49,622 nucleotides of DNA from UBA11606 sp964513285 (GCA_964513285.1 CAZEML010000008.1:1-49622); one strand, 5' to 3'; numbered from the stretch's first letter, positions 1 to 8,401 are shown. The notes: a model not told the origin generated them from the letters alone. Numbers and translations are program-made.

Positions 1-1169
1 TCCATCGCGCGCCGGAGGAGTTCCCCGACGAGGGCGAACCGGGGACCGGCGCGACCCGCTTCCGGCTCTGGCTCACCGACGCCGCGCAGCAGGCAGTACA
101 CCAACCGGTCCTGCTGACCGACGAGCTCTACGACAAGCTGGAGCGCGTGGCCAACAGCGCCGTGCCCGTGCTGATCCAAGGCGAGACGGGCACCGGCAAG
201 GAGCTGGTCGCTCGGGCGCTGCACACGCACTCGCCGCGCAAGCGCAAGCCCTTCCTGGCCGAGAACTGCGCGGCCGTCGCGCCCAACCTGCTCGAGTCGG
301 AGCTCTTCGGGCACAAGAAGGGCTCGTTCACCGGCGCCATCGCCGACCGCAAGGGCCACTTCCAGACGGCCGACGGCGGAACCGTCTTCCTGGACGAGAT
401 CGGCGACATGCCGCTCGAGATGCAGGCCAAGCTGCTGCGCGTGCTGCAGTCGGGCGAGCTGCGACCGGTCGGGGCCTCGGCCTCGGTCACCGTGGACGTG
501 CGCGTGGTGGGGGCCACCCACCGCGACCTGCTGCGCTCGCTGCTCGGGACGGTCGAGCACCACGGTTCGATCGAACTGGGTGGCGAGGTCGTGCCGAAGC
601 CGATCGATCGAGCCCGACGACTCGCGTACGTCCCGCAGAGCCCGGTGATGCCCGGGGGCATGCTGGTCGGCGACTACGTCCTGCTCGGTCGCACCCCGCA
701 TCGGGGGATCTTCGGGCGCGACAGCGACACCGACTGCAACATCGCCATGGACGTGCTGCGCCGTCTCGACCTCGAAGGCTTCGTCGACCGGGAGGTCGGT
801 TCGCTCTCGGGTGGTGAACGCCAACGGGTCGTACTCGCTCGTGCCCTGGCGCAGCAGACCGACGTTGTGTTGCTCGACGAGCCGACGACCGCCCTCGACC
901 TCGGGCACCAACAAGACGTGCTCGACTTGGTCGAATCGCTTCGCCACGAGCAAGGCCTGACCGTGATCGCCACCCTGCACGACCTCACCCTCGCCGCTCG
1001 CTACGGCGACCGCATCGCCCTGCTGTCGGGTGGGCGTATCGTCGAGTCCGGGCCGCCCACCGCAGTGCTCACCACCGCGACCATCGCCGAACACTTCGGC
1101 GCCACCGTTCGAATCATCGACGATCCCGATGGACCGGTGATCGTCCCCACCACAGGAGTGCCCCAGTGA
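1..1169 (+). CDS. Chimeric ORF: sigma-54 activator AAA+ domain joined to a cobalamin/siderophore-type ABC ATPase without Walker A
   Basis: The frame is open from the window edge (frame 3) and stops at 1167-1169. Up to about 527 it encodes a sigma-54 activator core: Walker A GETGTGKE, the loop ELFGHKKGSFTGA (a GSFTGA variant of GAFTGA) and Walker B GGTVFLDEIGDMP. From about 528 it becomes an ABC ATPase of the BtuD/FecE type: Q-loop YVPQSP, signature LSGGERQR, Walker B VVLLDEPTTALD and H-loop TLHD. The ABC Walker A is missing; the frame enters at LLRSLLG, the helix that follows Walker A in this family. The 3' part overlaps cobO and fits a cobalamin locus. Sigma-54 activators are not expected in Acidimicrobiia, so I read this as two unrelated sequences joined by assembly; a real fusion is less likely. 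Confidence 0.85.
   Translation, partial: HRAPEEFPDEGEPGTGATRFRLWLTDAAQQAVHQPVLLTDELYDKLERVANSAVPVLIQGETGTGKELVARALHTHSPRKRKPFLAENCAAVAPNLLESELFGHKKGSFTGAIADRKGHFQTADGGTVFLDEIGDMPLEMQAKLLRVLQSGELRPVGASASVTVDVRVVGATHRDLLRSLLGTVEHHGSIELGGEVVPKPIDRARRLAYVPQSPVMPGGMLVGDYVLLGRTPHRGIFGRDSDTDCNIAMDVLRRLDLEGFVDREVGSLSGGERQRVVLARALAQQTDVVLLDEPTTALDLGHQQDVLDLVESLRHEQGLTVIATLHDLTLAARYGDRIALLSGGRIVESGPPTAVLTTATIAEHFGATVRIIDDPDGPVIVPTTGVPQ
525..540. other. Probable chimeric junction
   Basis: Homology switches from sigma-54 AAA+ (VRVVGATHRDL) to ABC ATPase (LLRSLLGT) within these bases. The string ctgctgcgctcg at 528-539 can be read as the end of one family or the start of the other, so a short shared sequence may have bridged two genomes in assembly. 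Confidence 0.7.
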
Positions 1170-1768
1170 CCGAAGACGGCATGACCGAAGATGGCAAGAC
1201 CCCGACCGAGGCCCCGCCCGAGGAGGATCCCCGTCCCGACGGTCTCAAGCCGGCCAAGAGCCTGCTGTTGGTCAACACCGGCGACGGCAAGGGCAAGTCG
1301 TCGGCCGCGTTCGGCGTCGCCATGCGCGCTCGGGCCCGAGACTGGCGGGTCGCTGTCATCCAGTTCCTCAAGAGCGACAACTGGGTGACCGGCGAACAGC
1401 TGATGGCCGAGACCCTCGGCATCGACTTCCAGTCGCTCGGCGACGGTTTCACCTGGGACTCCGACGATCTCACCAAGGACGAGGCCGAGGCGAAGGAAGC
1501 CTGGCGGCAGGGCAAGGAACTGATCGAGGCCGGCGAGCATCGGCTCGTGATCTTCGACGAGATCACCTACCCCCTGAACTGGGGCTGGATCGACTCTGCC
1601 GAGGTCGAAGCGACCTTCCGTGACCGGCCCGAGCGGGTGTCGATCGTCGCCACCGGTCGTGACGCGCCCGACTGGCTCATCGACATGGCCGACACCGTGA
1701 CGGTGATGGAGAACCGCAAGCACGCCTACGAACAGGGCATCGCGGCCAAGAAGGGCATCGATTACTAG
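1166..1768 (+). CDS. cobO: Corrinoid adenosyltransferase CobO/BtuR type
   Basis: Transfers the 5'-deoxyadenosyl group of ATP to the cobalt of a cob(I)yrinate/cobinamide corrinoid, in the cytoplasm. The 200-residue protein has the family P-loop GDGKGKSS at residues 39-46, the segment VIQFLKSD and the Walker B-like LVIFDEITYPLNWGW, and ends with a Lys-rich tail as in CobO. GTG 1166 overlaps the ABC stop as GTGA, which favours coupling, but an ATG lies in frame at 1181. The first five codons are nearly duplicated (see findings). It is the first gene of the cobalamin operon proper. Confidence 0.93.
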   Translation: MTEDGMTEDGKTPTEAPPEEDPRPDGLKPAKSLLLVNTGDGKGKSSAAFGVAMRARARDWRVAVIQFLKSDNWVTGEQLMAETLGIDFQSLGDGFTWDSDDLTKDEAEAKEAWRQGKELIEAGEHRLVIFDEITYPLNWGWIDSAEVEATFRDRPERVSIVATGRDAPDWLIDMADTVTVMENRKHAYEQGIAAKKGIDY

Positions 1769-1784
1769 TGGGCAGGGATTCCTA

Positions 1785-2324
1785 GTGCTGCTGTTCGTCA
1801 CCGGTGGGGCCCGTTCGGGCAAGTCGACCGCGGCGCTGGAGGCGGCTCGCCACAGCGGGCGGGCGGTCGTCTTCGTCGCGACCGCGACCGCCGGCGACGA
1901 CGAGATGGTCGAGCGGATCGCTCGCCACCGAGATGAACGCCCCGCCGACTGGGCGACGGTCGAGGCGCCGCGAGCGCTCGCCGAGGCCATCGCCGACGCG
2001 GCGCCTGACGCCTGCATCGTCGTCGACTGCCTGTCGTTGTGGGTCACCAACGAACTGATGGCCGACGAAACGCTCACCGCCGAGCGGCTCGACCCGCTCC
2101 TCGACGAGGTGATCACTGCAGCGACCGACCGTCCGGGACCGACGATCGTCGTCTCGAACGAGGTCGGTTCCGGCATCGTGCCCGACAACCCGCTCAGCCG
2201 TTCCTTCCGTGACCTCCTCGGTCGCGCCAACCAACGGGTCGCCGCGGCGGCTGATCGGGCCGTGCTGTCGGTTTCGGGTCGACTGGTCGAACTCGGTGAA
2301 CCCTCGGAGACGTTCCGTGTCTGA
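1785..2324 (+). CDS. cobU: Bifunctional adenosylcobinamide kinase / adenosylcobinamide-phosphate guanylyltransferase
   Basis: Phosphorylates adenosylcobinamide and then forms adenosylcobinamide-GDP, the activated donor for nucleotide-loop assembly. The P-loop GGARSGKS lies at residues 7-14. RIARHRDERP contains the histidine (His48) equivalent to the guanylylated His of CobU, and VVDCLSLWVTNEL and VSNEVGSGIVP are family blocks. Length 179 residues is normal. GTG start 16 bases after cobO; the end overlaps cobT by 8 bases, so translation is probably coupled. Confidence 0.94.
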   Translation: MLLFVTGGARSGKSTAALEAARHSGRAVVFVATATAGDDEMVERIARHRDERPADWATVEAPRALAEAIADAAPDACIVVDCLSLWVTNELMADETLTAERLDPLLDEVITAATDRPGPTIVVSNEVGSGIVPDNPLSRSFRDLLGRANQRVAAAADRAVLSVSGRLVELGEPSETFRV

Positions 2325-3309
2325 TTCCGCCCTCGCTCGTCTGCTGGTGAACCTGCCCGGCCCCGACACCGTGTCGGAGGCCGCAGTGGCCGAGCGCGCC
2401 GCGACGACGCTACGTCCCGCGGGTGCCTTCGCCCGCCTCGACGCCACCGCGGCCTGGCTGGCCGCCTGGCAGTGGACGACCACCCCGCGGGTGACCAAGC
2501 CCCACGTCGCGGTCTTCGGTGCCGACCACGGCGTGACCGCGGAAGGGGTCAGCGCCTACCCGGCCGAGGTGACCGGCGCGATGGTCGCCGCGATGGACCA
2601 AGGCGTCGCGACCGTCACCGCGCTGGCCAATCAGGTCGGTGCCGGGTTCTCGTTCCACGACGCCGGCGTCGGACAGCCGACCGGCAACATCCGCACCGAT
2701 GACGGCATGACGCCCGAGGAGTTCGACGCCGCAGTCCGGGTTGGGGTCGAGGCGGTCGAGAACGTCGACGCCGATCTCCTCGTCTTCGGTGAGGTCGGGA
2801 TCGGCAACACCACGCCGGCCGCCGCGGTGACCGCAGCCGTGCTCGGTGGCCCTGCGGGCGACTGGGCCGGCCCCGGAACCGGCGTGGAGGGTGACGCCCT
2901 CGCCAACAAGCGTCGCGTGGTGGAGGACGCGGTCGCTCGGGTGGGTGACGTCGAGCCGATCGAAGCGCTGCGACGGCTCGGCGGCAAGGAGATCGCAGCG
3001 ATGGCCGGGGCCACGCTCGCTGCGCGCCACCGGGGGATCCCGGTGCTGCTCGACGGGTTCATCGCCACCTCCGCCGTCGTGCCGCTCCACGCAACGGACC
3101 CGGCCGCCCTCGATCACGTGCGAGCCGGTCACACCTCGGCCGAGCCGGGCCACATCCGCCAGCTCGCGGCACTCGGCATGGACCCGCTGCTCGCACTCGA
3201 CCTCCGGTTGGGCGAGGGGAGCGGCGCGGTCGCTGCGATCCCGATCCTCCAGGTGGCCTGTGCCGCGGTGGTCGATGTCGCGACGTTCCAGGAGTTCGGA
3301 CTCGCGTGA
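2317..3309 (+). CDS. cobT: Nicotinate-nucleotide--dimethylbenzimidazole phosphoribosyltransferase
   Basis: Makes alpha-ribazole phosphate from NaMN and the lower-ligand base. Recognised by VAVFGADHGVTAEGVSAYP, GEVGIGNTTPAAAV and LRLGEGSGA; Glu300 of GEGSGA matches the catalytic glutamate of the family. I take GTG 2317 as the start because it overlaps the cobU stop and gives 330 residues, close to family length; in-frame sequence upstream to 2209 only shadows cobU. The cobS start overlaps its stop codon. Confidence 0.93.
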   Translation: MSDSALARLLVNLPGPDTVSEAAVAERAATTLRPAGAFARLDATAAWLAAWQWTTTPRVTKPHVAVFGADHGVTAEGVSAYPAEVTGAMVAAMDQGVATVTALANQVGAGFSFHDAGVGQPTGNIRTDDGMTPEEFDAAVRVGVEAVENVDADLLVFGEVGIGNTTPAAAVTAAVLGGPAGDWAGPGTGVEGDALANKRRVVEDAVARVGDVEPIEALRRLGGKEIAAMAGATLAARHRGIPVLLDGFIATSAVVPLHATDPAALDHVRAGHTSAEPGHIRQLAALGMDPLLALDLRLGEGSGAVAAIPILQVACAAVVDVATFQEFGLA

Positions 3310-4049
3310 GCCTGCGCCACGCCTGGTCGTTCCTCACCCGGCTCCCGGGTGGCGCCCATCCCGCCGATGAGCGGGAGCTGGGCGGGAGCGTGCCGTGGTT
3401 CCCCGTCGTCGGTGCCCTCATCGGGTTGCTGATCGGACTGGTCTGGGTCGGGTTGTACGAGCTCGTGTCGCCGTTGACGGCGGCGACCGTCGCGATCCTG
3501 TTCGGGGTGATGATCACCGGGGCGTTCCACGAGGACGGGCTGGCCGACACGGCGGACTCGCTCGGTGGCTACACGGCCGAGCGACGGCTCGAGATCATGA
3601 AGGACTCCCGGGTCGGCACGTTCGGCGTGCTCGCCCTCGTGTTCTCGGTCCTGATCCGCGTGATCGCCCTCGCCGCCCTCGAACCGGTCGAAGGACTCGT
3701 CGCGCTCGTGATGGCCCACGCCGTCGGTCGGAGCATCGCCACGCTCGTGATGGTGACGACGCCCTCGGCCTCGGCCACCGGTCTCGGGACCAGCTACACC
3801 GCCCACCTGCCGAAGCCGGCGGTGCTGGCCATCGGTGCGGTGATCGCCGGCTGCTCCGTCGTCGGCGGCCCGGCGGGCGTGGTCGGTTACCTGATCGCTC
3901 TCGCTGGAGCCGCCCTGCTCGTGCTGCTCGCTCGACGGGCGTACGGCGGGACGACCGGCGACGTGCTCGGCGCGGTCGAGCAGGTCGGCGAGATGGCCGT
4001 GCTCTCCGCCGCCGCCCGTCTCGTCGCCGAGTACGGCTGGAACTGGTGA
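3306..4049 (+). CDS. cobS: Adenosylcobinamide-GDP ribazoletransferase (cobalamin synthase)
   Basis: Integral membrane enzyme joining adenosylcobinamide-GDP and alpha-ribazole(-phosphate) to give adenosylcobalamin(-phosphate). The family motif HEDGLADTADSLGG lies at residues 75-88, followed by KDSRVGTFG. Several hydrophobic helices are visible (about 31-55, 60-76, 104-125, 172-208). The 247-residue length is normal. GTG 3306 overlaps the cobT stop as GTGA, and its own stop overlaps the next gene in the same way. Confidence 0.93.
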   Translation: MSLRHAWSFLTRLPGGAHPADERELGGSVPWFPVVGALIGLLIGLVWVGLYELVSPLTAATVAILFGVMITGAFHEDGLADTADSLGGYTAERRLEIMKDSRVGTFGVLALVFSVLIRVIALAALEPVEGLVALVMAHAVGRSIATLVMVTTPSASATGLGTSYTAHLPKPAVLAIGAVIAGCSVVGGPAGVVGYLIALAGAALLVLLARRAYGGTTGDVLGAVEQVGEMAVLSAAARLVAEYGWNW

Positions 4050-4540
4050 GGCTCCGCCTCGTTCGCCACGGCGAGACCGATTGGTCCGCCGAGCGGCGCT
4101 ACACCGGCCACACGGACGTCCCGCTCAACGCCGACGGCGTGGCCCAGGCCGACGCGCTCCGTGCGATCGCAGACGGACCGTACGACTCGATCTGGTGTTC
4201 GGACCTCTCCCGTTGCGTGGAGACCGCCCGCCTGATGGGGGTCGATGCGACGCCCACGTCGGCGTTGCGCGAGTTCGACTTCGGCGACCTCGAGGGCAAG
4301 CGGTGGGACGACCTCGACGAGGTGACCCAGCAGGGTCTGCTCGACTTCGACGGCTTCGTCGCGCCCGGCGGCGAGTCCGTGGCCGAGTTCGGTGCCCGTA
4401 TCGACGCGTTCGTCGCCCAGCTTGGGCCGGGACACCATCTGCTCGTCACCCACGGTGGGGTCATCCGCGCTCTCGTGCGGCGGAGCGGAGCCGACCGAGA
4501 TGTTCGCCCGGGCACCTTCTCCGACGTTGGACCGCTCTGA
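4046..4540 (+). CDS. cobC: Histidine phosphatase, probable alpha-ribazole phosphatase
   Basis: The 164-residue histidine phosphatase begins directly with LVRHGET; His8 in RHGE should be the phospho-accepting residue, and LVTHGG near residue 135 supplies the second histidine. REFDFGDLEGKRWDD is typical of the CobC/phosphoglycerate-mutase-like group. GTG 4046 overlaps the cobS stop as GTGA. Assignment to alpha-ribazole(-5'-phosphate) dephosphorylation rests on being the last gene of the cob operon; the fold alone would also fit another small-molecule phosphatase. Confidence 0.82.
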   Translation: MRLRLVRHGETDWSAERRYTGHTDVPLNADGVAQADALRAIADGPYDSIWCSDLSRCVETARLMGVDATPTSALREFDFGDLEGKRWDDLDEVTQQGLLDFDGFVAPGGESVAEFGARIDAFVAQLGPGHHLLVTHGGVIRALVRRSGADRDVRPGTFSDVGPL

Positions 4541-4555
4541 CCGGACGAGCCGCCG

Positions 4556-5002
4556 TCAGTCGAACGTGTAGCGGGCCAGGTCGGCGGCGCCGCCTTCGGC
4601 GTCGAGCCACGGCTCGGACGGGGCCGGTGTTGGTCGAACCTCGATGCGAGCATCGCCGGATCGGGACCACCGGGTCGTCGGTTCCACCACCAGCCACGCG
4701 CCCGCGACCTCACGCCCCGTTCGAGTCGATGCGGTCACCGGCCGCTCGACTCGAACGACGCAGGCGGCTTCGTGCAGCGGCCCGCCGAGCACGTCGCAGA
4801 CGATTCCGTTGACCACGCCGAACTCGGGCCCCTCGATGGTCACTCCGAGACCGATGGCCGGGATGAACGCCTTCGCCGGCTTCGCGCCGAACGGCTGGTT
4901 CTGGGCGCCTGGCATGTTCTCGAACGAGTCGAGGTAGCCGCCGGTGGTTCCGCCGGGTGGGCCCCCGGATTCGCGAAGCCGGCGGTCAGCCACCGCTGGC
5001 AC
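4556..5002 (-). CDS. Hypothetical protein downstream of dusB
   Basis: A 148-residue frame, not recognised. It starts (GTG 5002; GTG 4993 is also possible) only 11 bases after the dusB stop on the same strand, so it is probably cotranscribed. The N-terminal 25 residues are rich in Gly and Pro; the middle is a beta-rich, moderately hydrophobic stretch (AFIPAIGLGVTIEGPEFGVV) with two cysteines (VCDV, AACVV). No signal peptide or membrane helix. It ends convergently 15 bases from cobC. Confidence 0.55.
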   Translation of the reverse strand: MPAVADRRLRESGGPPGGTTGGYLDSFENMPGAQNQPFGAKPAKAFIPAIGLGVTIEGPEFGVVNGIVCDVLGGPLHEAACVVRVERPVTASTRTGREVAGAWLVVEPTTRWSRSGDARIEVRPTPAPSEPWLDAEGGAADLARYTFD

Positions 5003-5013
5003 CCACTCGCTCG

Positions 5014-6213
5014 TCAGCCGCCGCTGACGAGGGCTTCGGCACCCTTGGGCATCGCGACCTCGTCGTCGCGGGCGTCGAGCCAGCCCTCGGGCAGGTGCAC
5101 GTCCTTGGCGGAACCGGAGTGGCCCCGGACCATGCGCATGCCGCCCTCGGGGAACGGGATCGAACGGTCGAGCGAGCCGATGAGCTCACGCATCTCGTCG
5201 AGCGAGCCGACCCGGTTGAGACGCGAACGCATCTCGCCGCCGGCCGGGAAGCCCTTGAGGTACCAGCCGGTGTGCTTGCGGAAATCGCGGATGCCGTGGT
5301 CTTCGCCCATCCACTCGCACAGCAGTTCGGCGTGTTCGACCATGCCGTCGAGCACCTCACCGAGGTTGGGGCGAGGGGGCACGGGACGGCCGTCGAAGAC
5401 GGCGGCCAGGTCGCCGAACAGCCACGGACGGCCGAGGCAGCCACGGCCGACGGTGACGCCGTCGCAGCCGGTCGTGCGCATCATGCGCAGCGCATCGTCG
5501 GCTTCCCAGATGTCGCCGTTGCCGAACACCGGAATCGAGGTCACCGCTTCCTTGAGTTCGGTGATGCGACGCCAGTCGGCGTGACCGGAGTAGAGCTGGT
5601 TGGCGGTTCGGGCGTGCAGGGCGACGGCGGCGACGCCTTCGTCCTCGGCGATCTTGCCGGCATCGATGAAGGTGATGGCGTCGTCGTCGATACCGACCCG
5701 GAACTTCACCGTGACGGGCACGTCGCCTGCGTTCTTCACCGCGGCCCGGACGATCTTGCGGTAGTGCTCGCGCTTCCACGGAAGGGCGGCGCCGCCACCG
5801 TGGCGGGTGACCTTCTTCATCGGGCAGCCGAAGTTCATGTCGATGTGGTCGACCGGGATGCCGTCGACGAGCCCGTCGACCAGGAGGCGGGTGGCTTCGC
5901 CGATCGAGTACGGGTCGGTGCCGTAGAGCTGGATCGATCGCGGCGACTCGTCCGGCGCGAAAGCGGCGAGTTCGAGGCTCTTGCGGTGGCCTTCGACGAG
6001 CGCTCGCGCCGTGATCATCTGGTTGACGTAGAGCCCGGCGCCATAGCGGCGGCACAAGGTGCGGAACGGCGCGTTGGTGACCCCCGCCATCGGCGCCAAC
6101 ACGACCGGTGGCCACACCTCGATCGGGCCGATCTGGACCGCGTCGAACTCGCCGGGACGAGCCGGAGGTTCGGGCTCGGGAGCCGGGAGGGGAGCGGCGT
6201 CGAGATCGGTCAT
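5014..6213 (-). CDS. dusB: tRNA-dihydrouridine synthase, DusB type
   Basis: FMN- and NADPH-dependent reduction of uridines in the tRNA D-loop. TIM-barrel signatures are PVVLAPMAGVTNAPFR, the active-site block DMNFGCPMKKV with Cys130, LHARTANQLYSGHADW and PVFGNGDIW. At 399 residues it is somewhat longer than E. coli DusB, with a Pro-rich N-terminus (residues 7-20) and a C-terminal tail. The ATG lies 8 bases after a TAGTCT box, and GGAGGG sits in that spacer. Confidence 0.95.
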   Translation of the reverse strand: MTDLDAAPLPAPEPEPPARPGEFDAVQIGPIEVWPPVVLAPMAGVTNAPFRTLCRRYGAGLYVNQMITARALVEGHRKSLELAAFAPDESPRSIQLYGTDPYSIGEATRLLVDGLVDGIPVDHIDMNFGCPMKKVTRHGGGAALPWKREHYRKIVRAAVKNAGDVPVTVKFRVGIDDDAITFIDAGKIAEDEGVAAVALHARTANQLYSGHADWRRITELKEAVTSIPVFGNGDIWEADDALRMMRTTGCDGVTVGRGCLGRPWLFGDLAAVFDGRPVPPRPNLGEVLDGMVEHAELLCEWMGEDHGIRDFRKHTGWYLKGFPAGGEMRSRLNRVGSLDEMRELIGSLDRSIPFPEGGMRMVRGHSGSAKDVHLPEGWLDARDDEVAMPKGAEALVSGG

Positions 6214-6221
6214 GACCCTCC

Positions 6222-6227
6222 AGACTA
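6222..6227 (-). promoter_or_regulatory. -10 box of dusB (TAGTCT)
   Basis: Eight bases separate this box from the ATG at 6213. The spacer GGAGGGTC could serve as a ribosome site if the transcript starts early enough; otherwise the mRNA is close to leaderless. Confidence 0.5.
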
Positions 6228-6241
6228 GAGGGGGCGGCGCG

Positions 6242-8296
6242 CTACGAGCGCCAGGCGGCCTCGCTGTGGCGGGCGATGAGATCGAGCAGCACGTCGACGT
6301 CGCCGGTGGTGACCGCCGGGTTCATGAAGATCAGCCGGAAGCAGTTGAGTCCGTGCACCGGCTGGTAGCCGATCAACGCCGAGCCCTCGGCCTGCATCGC
6401 CGCCTTCGCGGCCGGCGCGACGGCGTGCAACGCCTCGCGCTGGGCATCGGTCAGCGATGCGAGATCGAAGGGCCGAAGCTCGGGCGGAATCCACGTCAGG
6501 CACACATTGGTGAAGTCGCCGGCGACGATCGCGGCCAGGTCGTCGCGTTCGGCGACCCGTTGCCGGGTGTGCTCGGCGACCGCGACCGCGTGATCGATAC
6601 GGGCGCCCATCGTCGCATCACCGCGGGACTTCCACGTCAGCCATGCCTTCAGCGCATCGACGCGTCGCCCGCACTGGATCGTCCGGTCGCCCGCGTCGAG
6701 GTCGGCGTTCGCCTTGTCGGGTTGGAACAGGTAGTCCGCGCCGGTCGCGAACGTCGCCGCCAACCGCTCCGGCTTTCGGACCAGCAGGGCGGTGCACTGC
6801 TGGGTCATGCCGGCCATCTTGTGGAGGTTCCAGACGACGGAGTCGGCTCGCTCGATCCCCGCGCAACGGTGCCGTTGGTTCGGCGACAGCAGGGCGGCGC
6901 CGCCGTATGCGGCGTCGACGTGGAGCCAGATGCCGTGCGCCTCGCAGCGGTCGGCGATCGCCGCGATCGGGTCGAACGCGGCGGTGACGGTCGTGCCGGC
7001 CGTCGCGATGACGGCCAGGACCTCCGGCCCGTCGGCGAGGGCAGCGTCGAGGGCGTCGAGATCCATCGCTCCGCCCGCATCGGTGGGGATGGACTGCACC
7101 GCGGAACGGCCGAGGCCCATGACCGCCGCGAGCTTCTCGGCGGAGTAGTGGCCCGATGCGCTGACGAGAATGCGGCGACGCACACCGTCAGCCCCGTCAT
7201 GGACCAGGCCCGGGTCGGCCCGGTGGCGAGCGAGCTGCAGAGCGTGGAGCTGGGCGAGCGACGCGCCCGCACACATCAGGCCGGCCGGCAGGCCACCCGA
7301 GGGCGGGAACCCGATGAGTCGGGCCATCTTCGTCAGCAGTGCCCGTTCGATCAGGGTGAACACCGGTGCGACCTCATAGGTCGCGTTCGTCGTGTTGAGC
7401 GCCGCTCCGAGCCAGTCGCCGACGACGGCGAGGGGATCCGCTCCGGCGTAGTTCTGGTTGAGGAAGTACGGATGGTTCGTCTGCACCGATCGGCGTACGA
7501 CCGTGTCGGCGGCGTCGACCAGCAGCGCCGGGTCGGCCGGTGGGGCATCGTCGGAGAGGTCGAGTCCGACGGTGCGGGCGAAGTCCTCGGCGAGCTGATC
7601 GGGTCCCGCCCAGCGAATCACCGGTTCGTCACGCCCCGGCGGACGGGTGACGTGGCGAAGGGCACGGGCGGCGATCGCTTCGACCGGGTCGACCGGCGCC
7701 GGCGAGCGGTAGTCGAGTAGGTCGAGCCCATGACGGGCGAACAACTGCTCCACGACCAGGAGCGAGAGGCCGATGACGCCGTTGGCGCTGCCTTCGATCC
7801 GATCGACGAACAGGCCGGCCGCCCCCTGGAGGCCGTAGGCGCCGGCCTTGTCGTCGGCATCGCCGGAGGCGACGTACCAGGCGATCCGGTCCGCCGCGAT
7901 CTCGCTCGCGACCACGTCGGTCGTGTCGACGGCGGAGTGGATCACCGGCGTCCCGTCCGCCCCGGTGACCACGACCGCCATGCCGGTCATCACCTGATGG
8001 GTCCGACCGCTCAGCGACCGCAGCATCGCCGCCGCGTCGTCCCGGTCGTCGGGCTTGCCGAGGATCACGCCCTCGAGGGCGACGGTCGTGTCGGCGGCGA
8101 GCACGACCCGACCCGGCCGGGCGGCGACGACCGCCTTCTCTCGGGCCATGCGTTCGACGTACGCCGCGGCGCCTTCTCCCTCGGCGGGGGTCTCGTCGAT
8201 GGCGGCGGGCTCCACTGTCGGGAAGATCCCGATCCGGCTCAGGAGCTCTCGGCGGCGGGGGGAACCAGAGGCGAGGATCAGCTCGAGGTCAGGCAC
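6242..8296 (-). CDS. Fusion protein: Maf nucleotide pyrophosphatase + cysteine-sulfinate/glutamate-type PLP decarboxylase
   Basis: One uninterrupted 684-residue frame from GTG 8296. Residues 1 to about 195 form a complete Maf domain: LILASGSPRRREL, VVLAADTTV, ILGKP, DKAGAYGLQG and IEGSANGVIGL. Maf proteins hydrolyse non-canonical or modified NTPs. Residues from about 230 match group II decarboxylases of the CSAD/GAD65/GADL1 branch: NHPYFLNQNYAG, NATYEVAPVFTLIE, HVDAAYGG, WNLHKMAG with PLP Lys493, and GDRTIQCGRRVDALKAW. Likely substrates are cysteine sulfinate, glutamate or aspartate; the sequence does not decide. The usual GGS-SNM stretch is altered to GASLAQL. No stop or convincing ribosome site separates the domains, though an internal GTG start cannot be excluded. 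Confidence 0.85.
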   Translation of the reverse strand: MPDLELILASGSPRRRELLSRIGIFPTVEPAAIDETPAEGEGAAAYVERMAREKAVVAARPGRVVLAADTTVALEGVILGKPDDRDDAAAMLRSLSGRTHQVMTGMAVVVTGADGTPVIHSAVDTTDVVASEIAADRIAWYVASGDADDKAGAYGLQGAAGLFVDRIEGSANGVIGLSLLVVEQLFARHGLDLLDYRSPAPVDPVEAIAARALRHVTRPPGRDEPVIRWAGPDQLAEDFARTVGLDLSDDAPPADPALLVDAADTVVRRSVQTNHPYFLNQNYAGADPLAVVGDWLGAALNTTNATYEVAPVFTLIERALLTKMARLIGFPPSGGLPAGLMCAGASLAQLHALQLARHRADPGLVHDGADGVRRRILVSASGHYSAEKLAAVMGLGRSAVQSIPTDAGGAMDLDALDAALADGPEVLAVIATAGTTVTAAFDPIAAIADRCEAHGIWLHVDAAYGGAALLSPNQRHRCAGIERADSVVWNLHKMAGMTQQCTALLVRKPERLAATFATGADYLFQPDKANADLDAGDRTIQCGRRVDALKAWLTWKSRGDATMGARIDHAVAVAEHTRQRVAERDDLAAIVAGDFTNVCLTWIPPELRPFDLASLTDAQREALHAVAPAAKAAMQAEGSALIGYQPVHGLNCFRLIFMNPAVTTGDVDVLLDLIARHSEAAWRS

Positions 8297-8352
8297 CCGC
8301 CGAGTCTCGCACGGGTCGCCCGAGGCGCCACCCGCCTCGGCGTCGCTCGGCC

Positions 8353-8358
8353 TACCCT
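8353..8358 (+). promoter_or_regulatory. Candidate -10 box (TACCCT) for the membrane-anchored protein
   Basis: This box lies in the gap between two divergent genes. Seven bases downstream comes ATC (8366) in the frame of the next gene, where other genes here have ATG or GTG; the first standard start in that frame is GTG 8402. Confidence 0.4.
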
Positions 8359-8401
8359 CTGTCCCATCGCCAGCTCCGACCCGCCCGAACTCGACCCGAC
8401 C

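Noticed and set aside
2209..2316. Longer N-terminus for CobT
   Set aside because: These codons overlap cobU in another frame and have no family similarity; the overlap start at 2317 gives the usual length.
1166..4540. Cobalamin riboswitch before the cob operon
   Set aside because: The region upstream of cobO is the chimeric ORF; no cobalamin-box sequence was recognised, and any true leader may have been lost at the join.
4046..4540. General phosphoglycerate mutase
   Set aside because: The length of 164 residues and its place at the end of the cob operon fit CobC better, although the fold alone cannot exclude other substrates.
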